From NCBI GenBank assembly GCA_028704885.1, contig JAQWEN010000001.1:671492-735491 (forward strand): a stretch of DNA of 64,000 bases. The letters are read 5' to 3'. A program made the position numbers and the translations under genes. The stretch's first letter is position 1, and each line of letters starts with the position of its first letter. The DNA comes from Candidatus Shapirobacteria bacterium (GTDB taxonomy: Bacteria; Patescibacteria; Microgenomatia; UBA12405). Positions 50,599-60,854 of the stretch are shown here, piece by piece. The notes under the pieces were generated by a model. It saw nothing but the letters and a program-made list of their open reading frames with translations. It was not told the origin of the DNA and searched no databases.

Positions 50599-53500
50599 AT
50601 GTCTCTTTTTAACTTTAAAAAATTATTATTAAAAAAAATAAAAACCGTTTTAGTGATTGGGTGGTTATTATTTTTATTTCAATTAAGTTTTGGAGTAAAA
50701 AAAATATTAGCGGCAAGTTATATTTGGAACCAGACTGATTGGTCGGAAGGAACGGATATCTCAAGTTTTCCCAGCCATACCAGTAATCAAAATGGCTGGA
50801 CAAAATATTTTTCTAAAGATTCAACCATTAAAACTGATACGGGACTGATAACTTTATCTCCAATTTTGGATTTAAAAACTCAAACTTCAGACAGCGATTT
50901 TGGATTGGGAACGACGGTAAGTATGGTAATTTCTGGTAGCGGCAATGAAGGAAAAATAATGCTTGGTGATGGCGGAGATGTATCAGTGACGATGGGAAGT
51001 GATTATGCTTGTTCCAATAGGACTGACGGAACGGTTTATTGTTGGGGAGGTAATAGTCAAGGTCAATTGGGTATTGGTAGTACAATTGGAGCTAGAAGTT
51101 ACCCGGTACAAGTGGTAGGAGCGGGTGGAACTGGGATTTTAGAAGGGATAACTTCAGTTAAGGCTGGAACTTATTCTACTTGTGGTTTAAAAAATGATAA
51201 AACAGTTTATTGTTGGGGAAATGATGATAATGGACAATTGGGTGACAATCTTAAAATTGACAAAAGATTTCCAGTAAAGGTTTTAGGGATGGGTGGAACT
51301 GGGATTTTAGATGAAGTATCAGCAATTTCCCTTGGGGGTAATTCTACTTTTGCGGTTAAAGATAATGGAGAAGTCTATTCTTGGGGAAAAAATAATTATG
51401 CACAATTAGGAATCGGCAATACAGTTAATCCAAAAATAACAATAATGCAGGTAGTTGGGGCTGGAGGAACGGGAGTACTAAGCGATGTAAAAGCGATAAC
51501 ATCGGGCGAAAGTCATAGCTGTGTAGTTAAAAATGACGGAACGGTTTATTGTTGGGGTTATGGTTTTTATGGTGAATTAGGAATAGGAGTTAGTGGAGCC
51601 AATTCCATAGTACAATATCCAACGCAGGTAACTGGTTTAACCAATATTGTGTCGATTGCAGCTGGGACTAATCACACTTGTGCAATTGACAGTAGTGGAA
51701 AAATGTATTGCTGGGGAAGAAACACCAATGGACAATTAGGGAACAATTCCTCTGCAAATTCTGCCTCTCCAGTGCAAGTAAAAAGTACTACCGGCAGTGG
51801 CACCTTTAGTACGGCAGCGACGGCAGCTGCGGGAGGTAATCATACTTGCACAATCAGCACTGATGATAAAATTTATTGTTGGGGACTTGCTAATTACGGA
51901 CAATTGGGAGTTGGAAGTACAGGTTTTCAAATTTACCCAAAACAAGTGGTGGGGGTAGACGGAAGCGGAGTTCTGGATAATATTAAATCAGCCGAATTGG
52001 GAACTTTTTCTACTTGTGCCGGAAAAAATAACGGAGAAATTTATTGCTGGGGAGAGAATAGTAATGGGCAATTAGGTATAAATAATAATGTTGGTCCAAA
52101 AATAAGTCCGGTACAAACAGTTGGAACTGGTGGCTCGGGAACTTTTTCAGCGGGAATATATGCACCATCTGGAAGTTTTACATCTTCAATAATTGACTTG
52201 GGACAGAAATCAAATTTAACTACATTGTCTTTTGGATCAGATATTCCAACCAATACAGCCTTAAAATTTCAAATAAGATCGGCCAATACAAATGAAGAAA
52301 TTTCAACAGCAGACTGGTATGGTCCAACCGGAATTAGTGATTATTATACTAGTACCGGCACTAACATAAATTCCGATATTTCTGGTAAAAATTATGTCCA
52401 ATATAAGGCATTTTTTGAAAGTGATCTGGTTAACAGTCCAACTTTAAATGAGGTAGCGATAAATTATAGTTATTATCAATCAGGATCATTAGTCTCGTCA
52501 CCATTTAATTCTAATAATTTGGCAAATTTACTGTCTAATATTAGTTGGATTAAAGCAACCCCAACAGATACAGCAACCAAGTTTCAAATTAAAACAGCTT
52601 CGACCAGTGATGGATTAATCGCGGCTGATTGGAAAGGACCAGATGGAACTAATGCTTCTTATTTTTCCAACAATTTAGGCGAAACAACACCAACTAATGT
52701 TAGGGATGGATTGAGCGACCAATGGATTCAATATAAAGCATTTTTAAATACCGATGATAGTTCAATAAGTCCAACCTTGTATGATGTGTCTTTGACTTAT
52801 GTGGTTAACGCTCCACCTGTTTTTAATAATAGTTATGGAACAAATGGATTAGAGGTGACAGCGGGAGAACCAGGTTGGATTAATTTTTCCTATAGTGTGG
52901 GTGATACTGATACTGATCAAGGATCAGCGGCTAATAAATATAAACTTTGGCCAACTTTTCAATATAGTACTGATAATGGAGAAAATTGGACGACAATCGA
53001 GAGCAGTAATTTGACTGGGCCAAGTCAAGATAGTCCAATAACATTAACTAGTCCGTCAACCTATAAAACAGAAACAACTTTATGGCATTTGGAAAATAAT
53101 TTTACTAATACCTATGACACTATTAAGATAAAAATGATTATAGATGACCATGAAGCAGCCAATAATACTGCTAATTTAGTGACTGATGCTTTTATTGTTG
53201 ATACTAAATTACCAGAAATAGGAACACCTGATGGTGGTGGTAATGGAATTAATATTAATAAAAATGTAACCACGGCTTTGGCTGGAGATAAAACCAACGA
53301 TAGAAATGTAGTTTTATATTTTAGTGCAACTGATGATTCATCATTAAAAATGAAATATTCTACTGATGCTAGTTTTATCGGATCTACTTATATTGATTAT
53401 GTTTCATCAATAGGTTTCACATTAGCGAGTGGAGATGGTAGTAAAAGAATTTATGTAAAATTTAAAGATTATTTTGGTAATGAAACAGAAAGCTATTCTG

Positions 53501-56415
53501 ACGTGATTCAATTAGACACAACCTCCCCTAACAAACCAACTTCATTATTACTTCAAGACGTGTCAAATGCTTCTATTAGTGAATATAAATTATTCTTAAA
53601 TTGGGCAAAAAATAATGAGGCTGATTGGATGGGATATAAAATTTATCGATCAACCAATGGTACTGATTATGATTGGCAACAAACAATTAATAATGTTAAT
53701 ACAAATTATTCTTTAGATATTGGAGTTACTAACGGTTCAAATTATTTTTACAAGGTGACTGCAATTGATGATTTAAATAATGAATCAATAGGCTCAACTG
53801 TTTTTCAGGTTGTAGGAGGAAGTCCAATTGACTCAATTGCTCCAACTATTAGCAATATCCAAATTTCAGAAAAAACAACTTCTTCAATAACCGTTAGTTG
53901 GACAACAAACGAAGTCAGTAATAGTACAATTTTATATTCAACCAATACTAATTTTGATAATTCTCAAGGAAGTTCTGGATATTTATTACACCACTCGGTT
54001 ACTTTGGCAGGGTTGACAGCAGGAACGACATACAACTTTAAAGTTAGATCTTCTGACCCATCGGGAAATGCCGCTGATTCAACAGCAGATGATTTTACAA
54101 CCAATCCAGCCGATGTGACCGGACCAACAATTTCCAATATTGATTCTGGAAATATTACTGATAGTTCGGTAATTATTACTTTTGTTACTGACGAAGAATC
54201 TAGTTCATTTGTGGAATATTCAACTATTAGTGGATTTAGCAGCGGCAGTATCGTTGGTCAAAATGATGCCGAGATTAATCATTCAATTAAAATTAGTTCT
54301 TTAAGTCCATCAATGACTTATTTTTATAAAGTTCGATCAAGTGATAATAATGGGAATGAAACTATTTCGGTGGAAAAAAGTTTGGTAACAGCAACTAATG
54401 ATAGTGATAGGGTGCCGCCGGTAATTTCATCAAATTCGATTTCCAATATTAAATACAACACAGCAACAATTTCTTTTACGACTGACGAAAAGGCCTCATC
54501 TTTCGTAGAATTTGGCAAAACTACTAGTTATGGTCGAATTTACGGAATAGATGAAAGTGTTTTGACTCATTCTGTAACTCTGCCTTATGATTTAAAACCA
54601 GAATCAATTTATTACTATCGAGTCAGGTCAAAAGATAACAGCGGTAATGAATCGATTGGATTAGGTAGCAGTTTTACAACTGCAGCTGACCCTGAAGATT
54701 TAGCGGCACCAATAATTTCAACCGTAAATGCGGGCGAACCAGGAAAAAATTCAGCAACAATAACTTGGACTACAAACGAAGTAGCAGATTCATATGTTGG
54801 TTTCAGTGAAGACCTAACTTACTTAATAGAACAAGGTAAACCAACAATGACAACTGATCACTCGATAACATTGGTAGGATTAAAGCCAAAAACTAAATAT
54901 TATTTTAGAATAAAATCTGCCGATCCATCGGATAATTTAACAACTGATAACAACAATAGTGAAGGTTATACTTTTGTGACAGCCGACGGTGAAAATCCAC
55001 CAACTATTTTTGCTAACCAAATTAGAAATGTAGGATCAAGTTCGGCGGAAGTCTATTGGGAAACTAATGTTAATTCCAATTCTTATGTAGAATATGGATT
55101 AGATGAATCATATGGTTATTGGTCAGGATTAAATAATTTAGAAACAGAACACCGAGTTCAATTGACTAATTTATTATCAGCGGCAACTTATAATTTTAGA
55201 GTGAGATCTAAAAGCAACAATGATTCTGAGGCAGTATCTCAAAACTTCACTTTAACAACTGAAGGAATTGCGGTGACGGCAGTTGGAACAACAACAATAA
55301 CGGTGATTAACCCAAGTGAAAGTTCGATTTTGGATAGTATTAAAAACGGAACGGTGGATTTTATTAAAAAAGTGTTGAATATAATTCCAGAAACATCAAT
55401 CTCTGAAGGTGATTTTGTTGACACCATGAATTCAATGAGTCCAAAAATAGTGTCATCACCAGCAATTTCAGCTGGTAACATTACAATTGAACCAGGAGTA
55501 GATAAAATTGTAATTTCTTGGAAAACTGACAAGAGCGCAAGTTCAGTGGTGGCTTATGCCTCAGACAAAGAATTTAATAAGGATAACCCAGATTATCCAA
55601 CCACAGTGGGTAATCCAGATGAATTGGTAACCAATCATTCAGTGGAAATTATAAATTTAAATCCGAACACAACTTATCATTATCAGGTCAGATCAAAAGC
55701 AGCTTTGGGTAATTGGACTAAAAGTAGTGACTATACTTTTACTACCTTGTCAATAAATTCGGAAATTAAGGATTTAAAATTTAATGAAATTGGAGAAAAA
55801 TCAATCAGTGCCAGTTGGCAGACAACTTTTGAAGCCAGATCGATGATGGAAATAATTGACATATTAACCGGAAAAACAGTGGTTAAAAAAGAAGAAAACA
55901 GTTTTGATAGAAATCACAATTTTAAAACCAGTGAATTGCAAACATCGACCAACTATAAATTAAAACTTGTGACCGTGGCAAAGGATGGAACAGTGTCAGA
56001 AGAATCGATTTATCCTTTTGCCACTTCAACCAGTAGTAATCCGCCAGAAATCAGCAACGTTAGAATCTCTAATGCTTTAATTTCAGGAGCGGTGGAACAA
56101 GTTCAAACAATAATTTCTTGGAAAACCGATAAACCGTCAACTTCGAAAATTATTTATGATGAAGGAACAGCCAAAGAACTGAAATTATCGACCGGTTTAG
56201 ATAAATCATTAGTGACTGATCATATTGTGGTGACCACTACTTTAAAACCGGGAAAGGTGTACAAATTTAAAGCCGAAAGTGCGGACAGTAATGGGATTAG
56301 TTCGTTATCAAAAGACTACATAATAATGACACCAAAAGCGCAAGAATCGGTGATTAATTTGATCATAGATAATTTCACCCAATCATTCTCATTTATAACC
56401 AGGAAGGGTAATTAA
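50599..56415 (+). CDS. Giant exported protein: RCC1 seven-blade propeller and FN3 repeats
   Basis: 1,938 residues. Signal peptide or anchor: about residues 14-38 (VLVIGWLLFLFQLSFGVKKILAA). Residues about 130-520 hold seven RCC1 repeats, each with a [CS]WG core and GQLG-type turn, enough for a closed seven-blade propeller. Six of seven repeats carry a cysteine pair (for example STCGLKNDKTVYCWG); repeat 3 has lost both. From about 960 on come eight or nine FN3-like domains with SWTTNE and HSVTLxxLxPxTxYxFxVRS patterns. No C-terminal helix or sorting signal is seen. AAGGAG precedes the ATG. It ends one base before an ABC transporter ATPase gene. Confidence 0.88.
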   Translation: MSLFNFKKLLLKKIKTVLVIGWLLFLFQLSFGVKKILAASYIWNQTDWSEGTDISSFPSHTSNQNGWTKYFSKDSTIKTDTGLITLSPILDLKTQTSDSDFGLGTTVSMVISGSGNEGKIMLGDGGDVSVTMGSDYACSNRTDGTVYCWGGNSQGQLGIGSTIGARSYPVQVVGAGGTGILEGITSVKAGTYSTCGLKNDKTVYCWGNDDNGQLGDNLKIDKRFPVKVLGMGGTGILDEVSAISLGGNSTFAVKDNGEVYSWGKNNYAQLGIGNTVNPKITIMQVVGAGGTGVLSDVKAITSGESHSCVVKNDGTVYCWGYGFYGELGIGVSGANSIVQYPTQVTGLTNIVSIAAGTNHTCAIDSSGKMYCWGRNTNGQLGNNSSANSASPVQVKSTTGSGTFSTAATAAAGGNHTCTISTDDKIYCWGLANYGQLGVGSTGFQIYPKQVVGVDGSGVLDNIKSAELGTFSTCAGKNNGEIYCWGENSNGQLGINNNVGPKISPVQTVGTGGSGTFSAGIYAPSGSFTSSIIDLGQKSNLTTLSFGSDIPTNTALKFQIRSANTNEEISTADWYGPTGISDYYTSTGTNINSDISGKNYVQYKAFFESDLVNSPTLNEVAINYSYYQSGSLVSSPFNSNNLANLLSNISWIKATPTDTATKFQIKTASTSDGLIAADWKGPDGTNASYFSNNLGETTPTNVRDGLSDQWIQYKAFLNTDDSSISPTLYDVSLTYVVNAPPVFNNSYGTNGLEVTAGEPGWINFSYSVGDTDTDQGSAANKYKLWPTFQYSTDNGENWTTIESSNLTGPSQDSPITLTSPSTYKTETTLWHLENNFTNTYDTIKIKMIIDDHEAANNTANLVTDAFIVDTKLPEIGTPDGGGNGININKNVTTALAGDKTNDRNVVLYFSATDDSSLKMKYSTDASFIGSTYIDYVSSIGFTLASGDGSKRIYVKFKDYFGNETESYSDVIQLDTTSPNKPTSLLLQDVSNASISEYKLFLNWAKNNEADWMGYKIYRSTNGTDYDWQQTINNVNTNYSLDIGVTNGSNYFYKVTAIDDLNNESIGSTVFQVVGGSPIDSIAPTISNIQISEKTTSSITVSWTTNEVSNSTILYSTNTNFDNSQGSSGYLLHHSVTLAGLTAGTTYNFKVRSSDPSGNAADSTADDFTTNPADVTGPTISNIDSGNITDSSVIITFVTDEESSSFVEYSTISGFSSGSIVGQNDAEINHSIKISSLSPSMTYFYKVRSSDNNGNETISVEKSLVTATNDSDRVPPVISSNSISNIKYNTATISFTTDEKASSFVEFGKTTSYGRIYGIDESVLTHSVTLPYDLKPESIYYYRVRSKDNSGNESIGLGSSFTTAADPEDLAAPIISTVNAGEPGKNSATITWTTNEVADSYVGFSEDLTYLIEQGKPTMTTDHSITLVGLKPKTKYYFRIKSADPSDNLTTDNNNSEGYTFVTADGENPPTIFANQIRNVGSSSAEVYWETNVNSNSYVEYGLDESYGYWSGLNNLETEHRVQLTNLLSAATYNFRVRSKSNNDSEAVSQNFTLTTEGIAVTAVGTTTITVINPSESSILDSIKNGTVDFIKKVLNIIPETSISEGDFVDTMNSMSPKIVSSPAISAGNITIEPGVDKIVISWKTDKSASSVVAYASDKEFNKDNPDYPTTVGNPDELVTNHSVEIINLNPNTTYHYQVRSKAALGNWTKSSDYTFTTLSINSEIKDLKFNEIGEKSISASWQTTFEARSMMEIIDILTGKTVVKKEENSFDRNHNFKTSELQTSTNYKLKLVTVAKDGTVSEESIYPFATSTSSNPPEISNVRISNALISGAVEQVQTIISWKTDKPSTSKIIYDEGTAKELKLSTGLDKSLVTDHIVVTTTLKPGKVYKFKAESADSNGISSLSKDYIIMTPKAQESVINLIIDNFTQSFSFITRKGN

Positions 56416-56416
56416 A

Positions 56417-57700
56417 ATGGAAGCAATAGTAAAAATAAAAAATTTAAAAGTTATTTATAATTTAGGTAAGCTGAATGAATATTCAGCACTAAAAGATATA
56501 AATTTGGAAATTTATCCGGGAGAATATGTAACTTTTTTTGGACCGTCTGGCTGCGGCAAATCAACTTTACTTTACACAATTGCCGGGTTGGAATTTCCGA
56601 CCAGTGGAGAAGTCATTGTTAATCAACAAAATCCAAGTCAATTGAAAAATAAAGAATTGGTTAATTTTCACCGATACACAGTTGGAATGGTTTTCCAAGC
56701 ATATTATTTAATCCCCCAACTAAATATCTTAAATAATGTTTTAATGCCAAGAATTTTTTCAGGAGATGAAATTGAAAAAAGAACTCAAAAAGCTAATGAG
56801 CTAATGAATCGATTTGGAATTATTGATTTGGCCAAAAGAAGACCATCTCAATTGTCAGGTGGACAACAACAAAGAGTGGCCATTGCTAGAGCGTTGGTAA
56901 ATGATCCTTTAATACTTCTAGCTGATGAACCGGTAGGAAATTTGGATTCAAAAAATTCAGAAATAGTTTTAAAACTAATAGATGATATTCACAGAACGGA
57001 AAAGAAAACCATAATTCATGTGTCTCATAATCCAAAAGATTTGGAATTTTCGGACAGAATTTTTTATATGAAAGACGGCCAAATTGAAAAAATAGTGGAA
57101 AATAAAAGGAGGATAACTAATCCGGATATTAATTCAGAAAGCGATTCATTGTCAAAAGCTTATCCTTATTTAGATAAAAATGAGATTGGAGCAAAATTAA
57201 TTTTAAATCAAATAATTTCTGACTATTCTATTGAAACGCAACAGCGAATGGAAAAAGAAATTACGAGATTTATTAAAGGCGAAATTAATAAAAATAAATT
57301 AATTCAATTATTTGATAATTCTCAAGAAAATGGTGGTTTTGATTTATATAAACAAACGGCTAAAAAAATGGCTGATTTAGTTGATAACCTGACTAAAAAT
57401 TTAGACATAGAAGAAAAAGAGACTGAGCAAGAGAATACGCTTCAAAAAAGAGTTAATAAAATTAAATCTTATTTGTGCGAAAAATATAATTTAAATCTTA
57501 ATTTTGAACAAGTGGAAAGACTGGAAGAAATGTTGACTGAAAGATTTAATTTCAAATTAAGCGAGATTCGATTTAATCAAAAAATAATTAAAAATTGGAA
57601 AGATGGTGGTTTAGGAATTAATAAAAGAACAGTTAATAAAATATGCCGAGAGATTAAATTAGTAATGTTTAATAAAAAATTTAAAGAAAATGAAAATTAA
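56417..57700 (+). CDS. MacB/LolD-type ABC transporter ATP-binding protein with a C-terminal extension
   Basis: The first 225 residues form a standard ABC ATPase: GPSGCGKSTLL (Walker A), the Q-loop VFQAYYLIPQ, LSGGQQQRVAIARAL (signature), LILLADEP (Walker B) and a VSHNP H-loop. This subfamily energises mechanotransmission or lipoprotein release with an FtsX-like permease. Residues about 230-427 are an added, mostly helical charged region with no domain I recognise. The start follows the surface-protein stop by one base and its stop overlaps the permease start by 11, so all three are coupled. Confidence 0.9.
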   Translation: MEAIVKIKNLKVIYNLGKLNEYSALKDINLEIYPGEYVTFFGPSGCGKSTLLYTIAGLEFPTSGEVIVNQQNPSQLKNKELVNFHRYTVGMVFQAYYLIPQLNILNNVLMPRIFSGDEIEKRTQKANELMNRFGIIDLAKRRPSQLSGGQQQRVAIARALVNDPLILLADEPVGNLDSKNSEIVLKLIDDIHRTEKKTIIHVSHNPKDLEFSDRIFYMKDGQIEKIVENKRRITNPDINSESDSLSKAYPYLDKNEIGAKLILNQIISDYSIETQQRMEKEITRFIKGEINKNKLIQLFDNSQENGGFDLYKQTAKKMADLVDNLTKNLDIEEKETEQENTLQKRVNKIKSYLCEKYNLNLNFEQVERLEEMLTERFNFKLSEIRFNQKIIKNWKDGGLGINKRTVNKICREIKLVMFNKKFKENEN

Positions 57701-58892
57701 AGATCTTTTGAGCATAAGTTTGCAAAATTTTAAAAACCGAAAATCGAGAATATTTTTTACAGTTTTAGGGGTGTCAGTAGCAATTGCCGCCGTCTTGTTT
57801 CTGGTGTCTTTCGGCTATGGATTACAATCAAGTTTACTAGAAAAAATAACGACTAAAGATTCTTTGCTAACTTTAGATGTGATGTCCTCTGATTCAGAAT
57901 TAATTAAATTAAATCAAGAAACTTTTGATAAAATTTCTAAAATCAAAAACATCGAGAAAATAAGTCCCCATGGGCAATTTCCAGGAAATATAACTTTGGA
58001 TGATTTAACTTCAGAAGCAACCATCAATATCGTTGATTTAGATTATTTAACTTTAGAAGGAATCTCCCCTACTATAGGCAAAAGTTTTAATGCAGATGAT
58101 AAAAATAAAATAATAATAAACACTACTATCGCCAAATTATTTAATTTAGATGAAAATCAAATGATTGGTAAAAAAATAAAAGCGATGGCCTTTTTGCCAG
58201 ATGAAACAAGTGAAAATCAAACTGAATTAAAATCTTACAGTATGGAAAATGAATTTGAAATAGTGGGGGTAGTTGAAGATAACGATACTCAAGGACAAAT
58301 ATTAATTAAAAATACCGATATAAAAGATCTGCCAATAAAAGAATATGCTTCGGTAAAAATTAAAGTTAATAATGAAACAAATTTAAACAGTGTCAGGGAC
58401 GAACTGGTATCAATGGGATTTTTGGTTTCAGCATTATCTGACACAATTGACCAAGCTAATAAAATATTTAGCATTATTCAAATAGTCTTGGGAGTTTTTG
58501 GAATAGTAGCATTAGTGGTGGCGGCAATTGGGTTAATCAACACAATGACAATTTCTCTATTGGAGAGAACTAATGAAATTGGAATTATGAGAGCCATTGG
58601 AGCGGCTCCCGGCGACATTATGTGGTTATTCTTAGGTGAATCACTAATGATTGGATTTTTAGGAGGAATTAGCGGAATCGTACTAGGAATATTATCAAGT
58701 CAGTTAGTACAAATAATAATTAATGTGATTTCTAAAAGTTTTGGCGGTGAAACATTAAAACTTTTCTCTTATCCAACTTGGTTTATGTTTTTTATTGTTT
58801 TATTATCGAGTTTAGTAGGATTGATTGGTGGTTATTATCCAGCGAAAAGAGCATCTAAATTAAATCCATTAGACGCATTAAGATACAAATAA
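57690..58892 (+). CDS. MacB-type ABC transporter permease (FtsX domain)
   Basis: A 400-residue permease with the MacB plan: one N-terminal helix (IFFTVLGVSVAIAAVLFLVSF), a large extracellular domain (about 45-255), then three helices with the FtsX block NTMTISLLERTNEIGIMRAIGAAPGDIMWLFLGES and PAKRASKLNPLDALRYK at the end. With the upstream ATPase it should form a dimeric, non-classical transporter that moves force rather than substrate across the membrane. The neighbouring giant protein may be its client; no periplasmic adaptor gene is present. Confidence 0.9.
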   Translation: MKIKDLLSISLQNFKNRKSRIFFTVLGVSVAIAAVLFLVSFGYGLQSSLLEKITTKDSLLTLDVMSSDSELIKLNQETFDKISKIKNIEKISPHGQFPGNITLDDLTSEATINIVDLDYLTLEGISPTIGKSFNADDKNKIIINTTIAKLFNLDENQMIGKKIKAMAFLPDETSENQTELKSYSMENEFEIVGVVEDNDTQGQILIKNTDIKDLPIKEYASVKIKVNNETNLNSVRDELVSMGFLVSALSDTIDQANKIFSIIQIVLGVFGIVALVVAAIGLINTMTISLLERTNEIGIMRAIGAAPGDIMWLFLGESLMIGFLGGISGIVLGILSSQLVQIIINVISKSFGGETLKLFSYPTWFMFFIVLLSSLVGLIGGYYPAKRASKLNPLDALRYK

Positions 58893-58894
58893 AT

Positions 58895-60406
58895 TTAGTG
58901 TTTGTCAGTTAGACCGTCGGTTGAAACCCAAATTCCTAATTTTCTAAAAATACTCTCATCGGCAGATGAAAGTTTGTGAGTGGTGTGCATGTAACAACCC
59001 CTTAATTTTGATAAAAAAGACTGAGCCTTTAGAGCTAATGGATTAAAGCCAGTAGAAGCAGCCAAGGCCAATAAGGCTTCAGAACAATCAAGGCTGTGAG
59101 AATCTTCGCCAATCTGATCTTTTAATCTATTTATTTGTTTAATAACCGAAGGTGAAATTAATTCATAATTATCTTGAATTTTGGCCAATACCTTAATGGC
59201 ATTTAAAACCATAGCGGCTTCGGCATGAAGCAGAGAAGAATTTTTACCAGTAATAATAGTCCCATCTTTTAGTTCAATAGCAGCCCCACAATAAATGCCT
59301 TTTTCTCCTTTATTTTTTTGTTTTTCGGCAGCCTTTTTACTATTTCTGGCTGGAGAAATGGTTGGTAAATAATCTTCGGAAATATTAACTTTAGTCATGA
59401 CATTTTCCATTCGGTCTAAAACTTCCTTGGAAACTAAACCCTTTTTAAATTCCTGACGATAACGGAATAAGTAAAAATTAATTTCCCTTTTAGCAGCTTC
59501 ACAGACAAGACCATCATTAATAATGCCCTGCTTTAGAACATTGAAACCCATATCAGTGGGAGAACAATAATTTCGAGAAAAATTATTTTTGCTTAAAACT
59601 TTTTCAAAGGTGGCTTTAATAATCGGAAAAGCTTCAACATCCCGATTATAATTGACGGCTTGTTTCTGATGAGCTTTTAGATGAAAAGGGTCAATTAAAT
59701 TGAAATCTCCAAGATCAGCGGTGGCAGCTTCGTAGGCAATATTAACAGGGTGATCCAGAGGTAAATCCCAAACAGGAAAAGTTTCAAATTTAGCGTAACC
59801 AGAATTGATACTATGTTTTTCATCTAGATAAATTTGACCTAAACAAGTGGAAAGTTTACCACTTCCTGGACCGGCACCCCAAACAATAACTAGTGATTTG
59901 TCGGTTTCGATATAATCATCAGCGCCGTAACCTTTATCGCTTAAAATTGTGTCGAGATTGCATGGATAGCCAGCGATTTCTTTTCGTTTGTAAACAGCAA
60001 TCCCCATATTTTTAAGTCGTCTTTCGAAATTATCAGCCTCAACTTCACCTTGGTAACGATTAATAACGACACCTAAAAGAGGTAACTTGTTTTTTTGCAA
60101 AGTTTCTAAAGCCTTAAGAGTGGCTAAATCATAACCAATACCTAAATCACCCCTTATCTTGCCGTTAGACAATTGTTTAGCCGAAATGCAGTATAAAATA
60201 CCTAATTGTTTTTTAAGACTTTTTAAAAGAGTTAATTTTGCATCGGGATCGTAACCAGGTAAAGTTCTGGCAGCATGAAAATCTTGAAGCAACTTACCAC
60301 CGAATTCTAAATAAAGACGACCGGAAAAATGACTTAATCTTTCTTCAATTGCTTGTTTCTGAGCTTTTAAATATTTGTCGGTATTAAAACCAAATTGAGA
60401 CTTCAT
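58895..60406 (-). CDS. DUF1846 family protein
   Basis: A 503-residue protein that matches the DUF1846 family over its length: the N-terminal FNTDKYLKAQKQAIEERLSHFSGRLYLEFGGKL, YDLATLKALETLQKNKLPLLGVVINRY, and VWGAGPGSGKLSTCLGQIYLDEKH, which holds a nucleotide-binding-like G-x-G-S-G-K. C-terminally SRNYCSPTDMGFNVLKQGI. No signal peptide. The function is unknown to me; the glycine-rich loop suggests nucleotide binding. It ends two bases from the convergent permease gene. Confidence 0.88.
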   Translation of the reverse strand: MKSQFGFNTDKYLKAQKQAIEERLSHFSGRLYLEFGGKLLQDFHAARTLPGYDPDAKLTLLKSLKKQLGILYCISAKQLSNGKIRGDLGIGYDLATLKALETLQKNKLPLLGVVINRYQGEVEADNFERRLKNMGIAVYKRKEIAGYPCNLDTILSDKGYGADDYIETDKSLVIVWGAGPGSGKLSTCLGQIYLDEKHSINSGYAKFETFPVWDLPLDHPVNIAYEAATADLGDFNLIDPFHLKAHQKQAVNYNRDVEAFPIIKATFEKVLSKNNFSRNYCSPTDMGFNVLKQGIINDGLVCEAAKREINFYLFRYRQEFKKGLVSKEVLDRMENVMTKVNISEDYLPTISPARNSKKAAEKQKNKGEKGIYCGAAIELKDGTIITGKNSSLLHAEAAMVLNAIKVLAKIQDNYELISPSVIKQINRLKDQIGEDSHSLDCSEALLALAASTGFNPLALKAQSFLSKLRGCYMHTTHKLSSADESIFRKLGIWVSTDGLTDKH

Positions 60407-60527
60407 AGAATATAAAAATTCATAACAGATTAAACAATATCACTTTAGAAAAGGCGGTGCAATAGGCAAAATTTGGTTTTTTGGGGGGATATATTTATAT
60501 GATACTACAAAAGTACTAAAAAAGAAA
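60407..60527. other. 121-base gap without a gene
   Basis: AT-rich except for a short CCCCCC run on the minus strand. No open frame, tRNA or strong hairpin found. It should hold the DUF1846 promoter, but no box pair is convincing. Confidence 0.4.
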
Positions 60528-60836
60528 CTATTTTTTCTTATCCAACTTGTCAAGTTTTAAGACCTTGACACCAAAATAGACAACTAAGGCGATGATTATA
60601 AAATCTATAAAACTGCTGACAAAATTTCCCCACATGATTTTAGCGCTACCAATGGGAATATAATTAGATTTTAAATCACCGGCTCGACTAATTAGAATAC
60701 CAACTAAAGGATTAATAATATCGGTAACAAAAGAGGTAATAAATTTAGTGATTGATCCACCCATAATGAAGCCGACAGCCAAACCAACAACACCTTGAGA
60801 GCGAATAAATTCAATAAAACCTTTTATTGATTTCAT
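60528..60836 (-). CDS. mscL: Large-conductance mechanosensitive channel MscL
   Basis: A pressure-relief channel that opens under hypo-osmotic shock. The 102 residues start IKGFIEFIRSQGVVGLAVGFIMGGSITKFITSFVTDIINPLVG, the classic first helix and gate, then a loop (about 45-68) and the second helix IDFIIIALVVYFGVKVL. It is shorter than E. coli MscL (136) mainly in the periplasmic loop and the C-terminal bundle. TATAAT ends six bases before the ATG (60843-60848). Confidence 0.93.
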   Translation of the reverse strand: MKSIKGFIEFIRSQGVVGLAVGFIMGGSITKFITSFVTDIINPLVGILISRAGDLKSNYIPIGSAKIMWGNFVSSFIDFIIIALVVYFGVKVLKLDKLDKKK

Positions 60837-60854
60837 ATGTTAATTATACAACTT

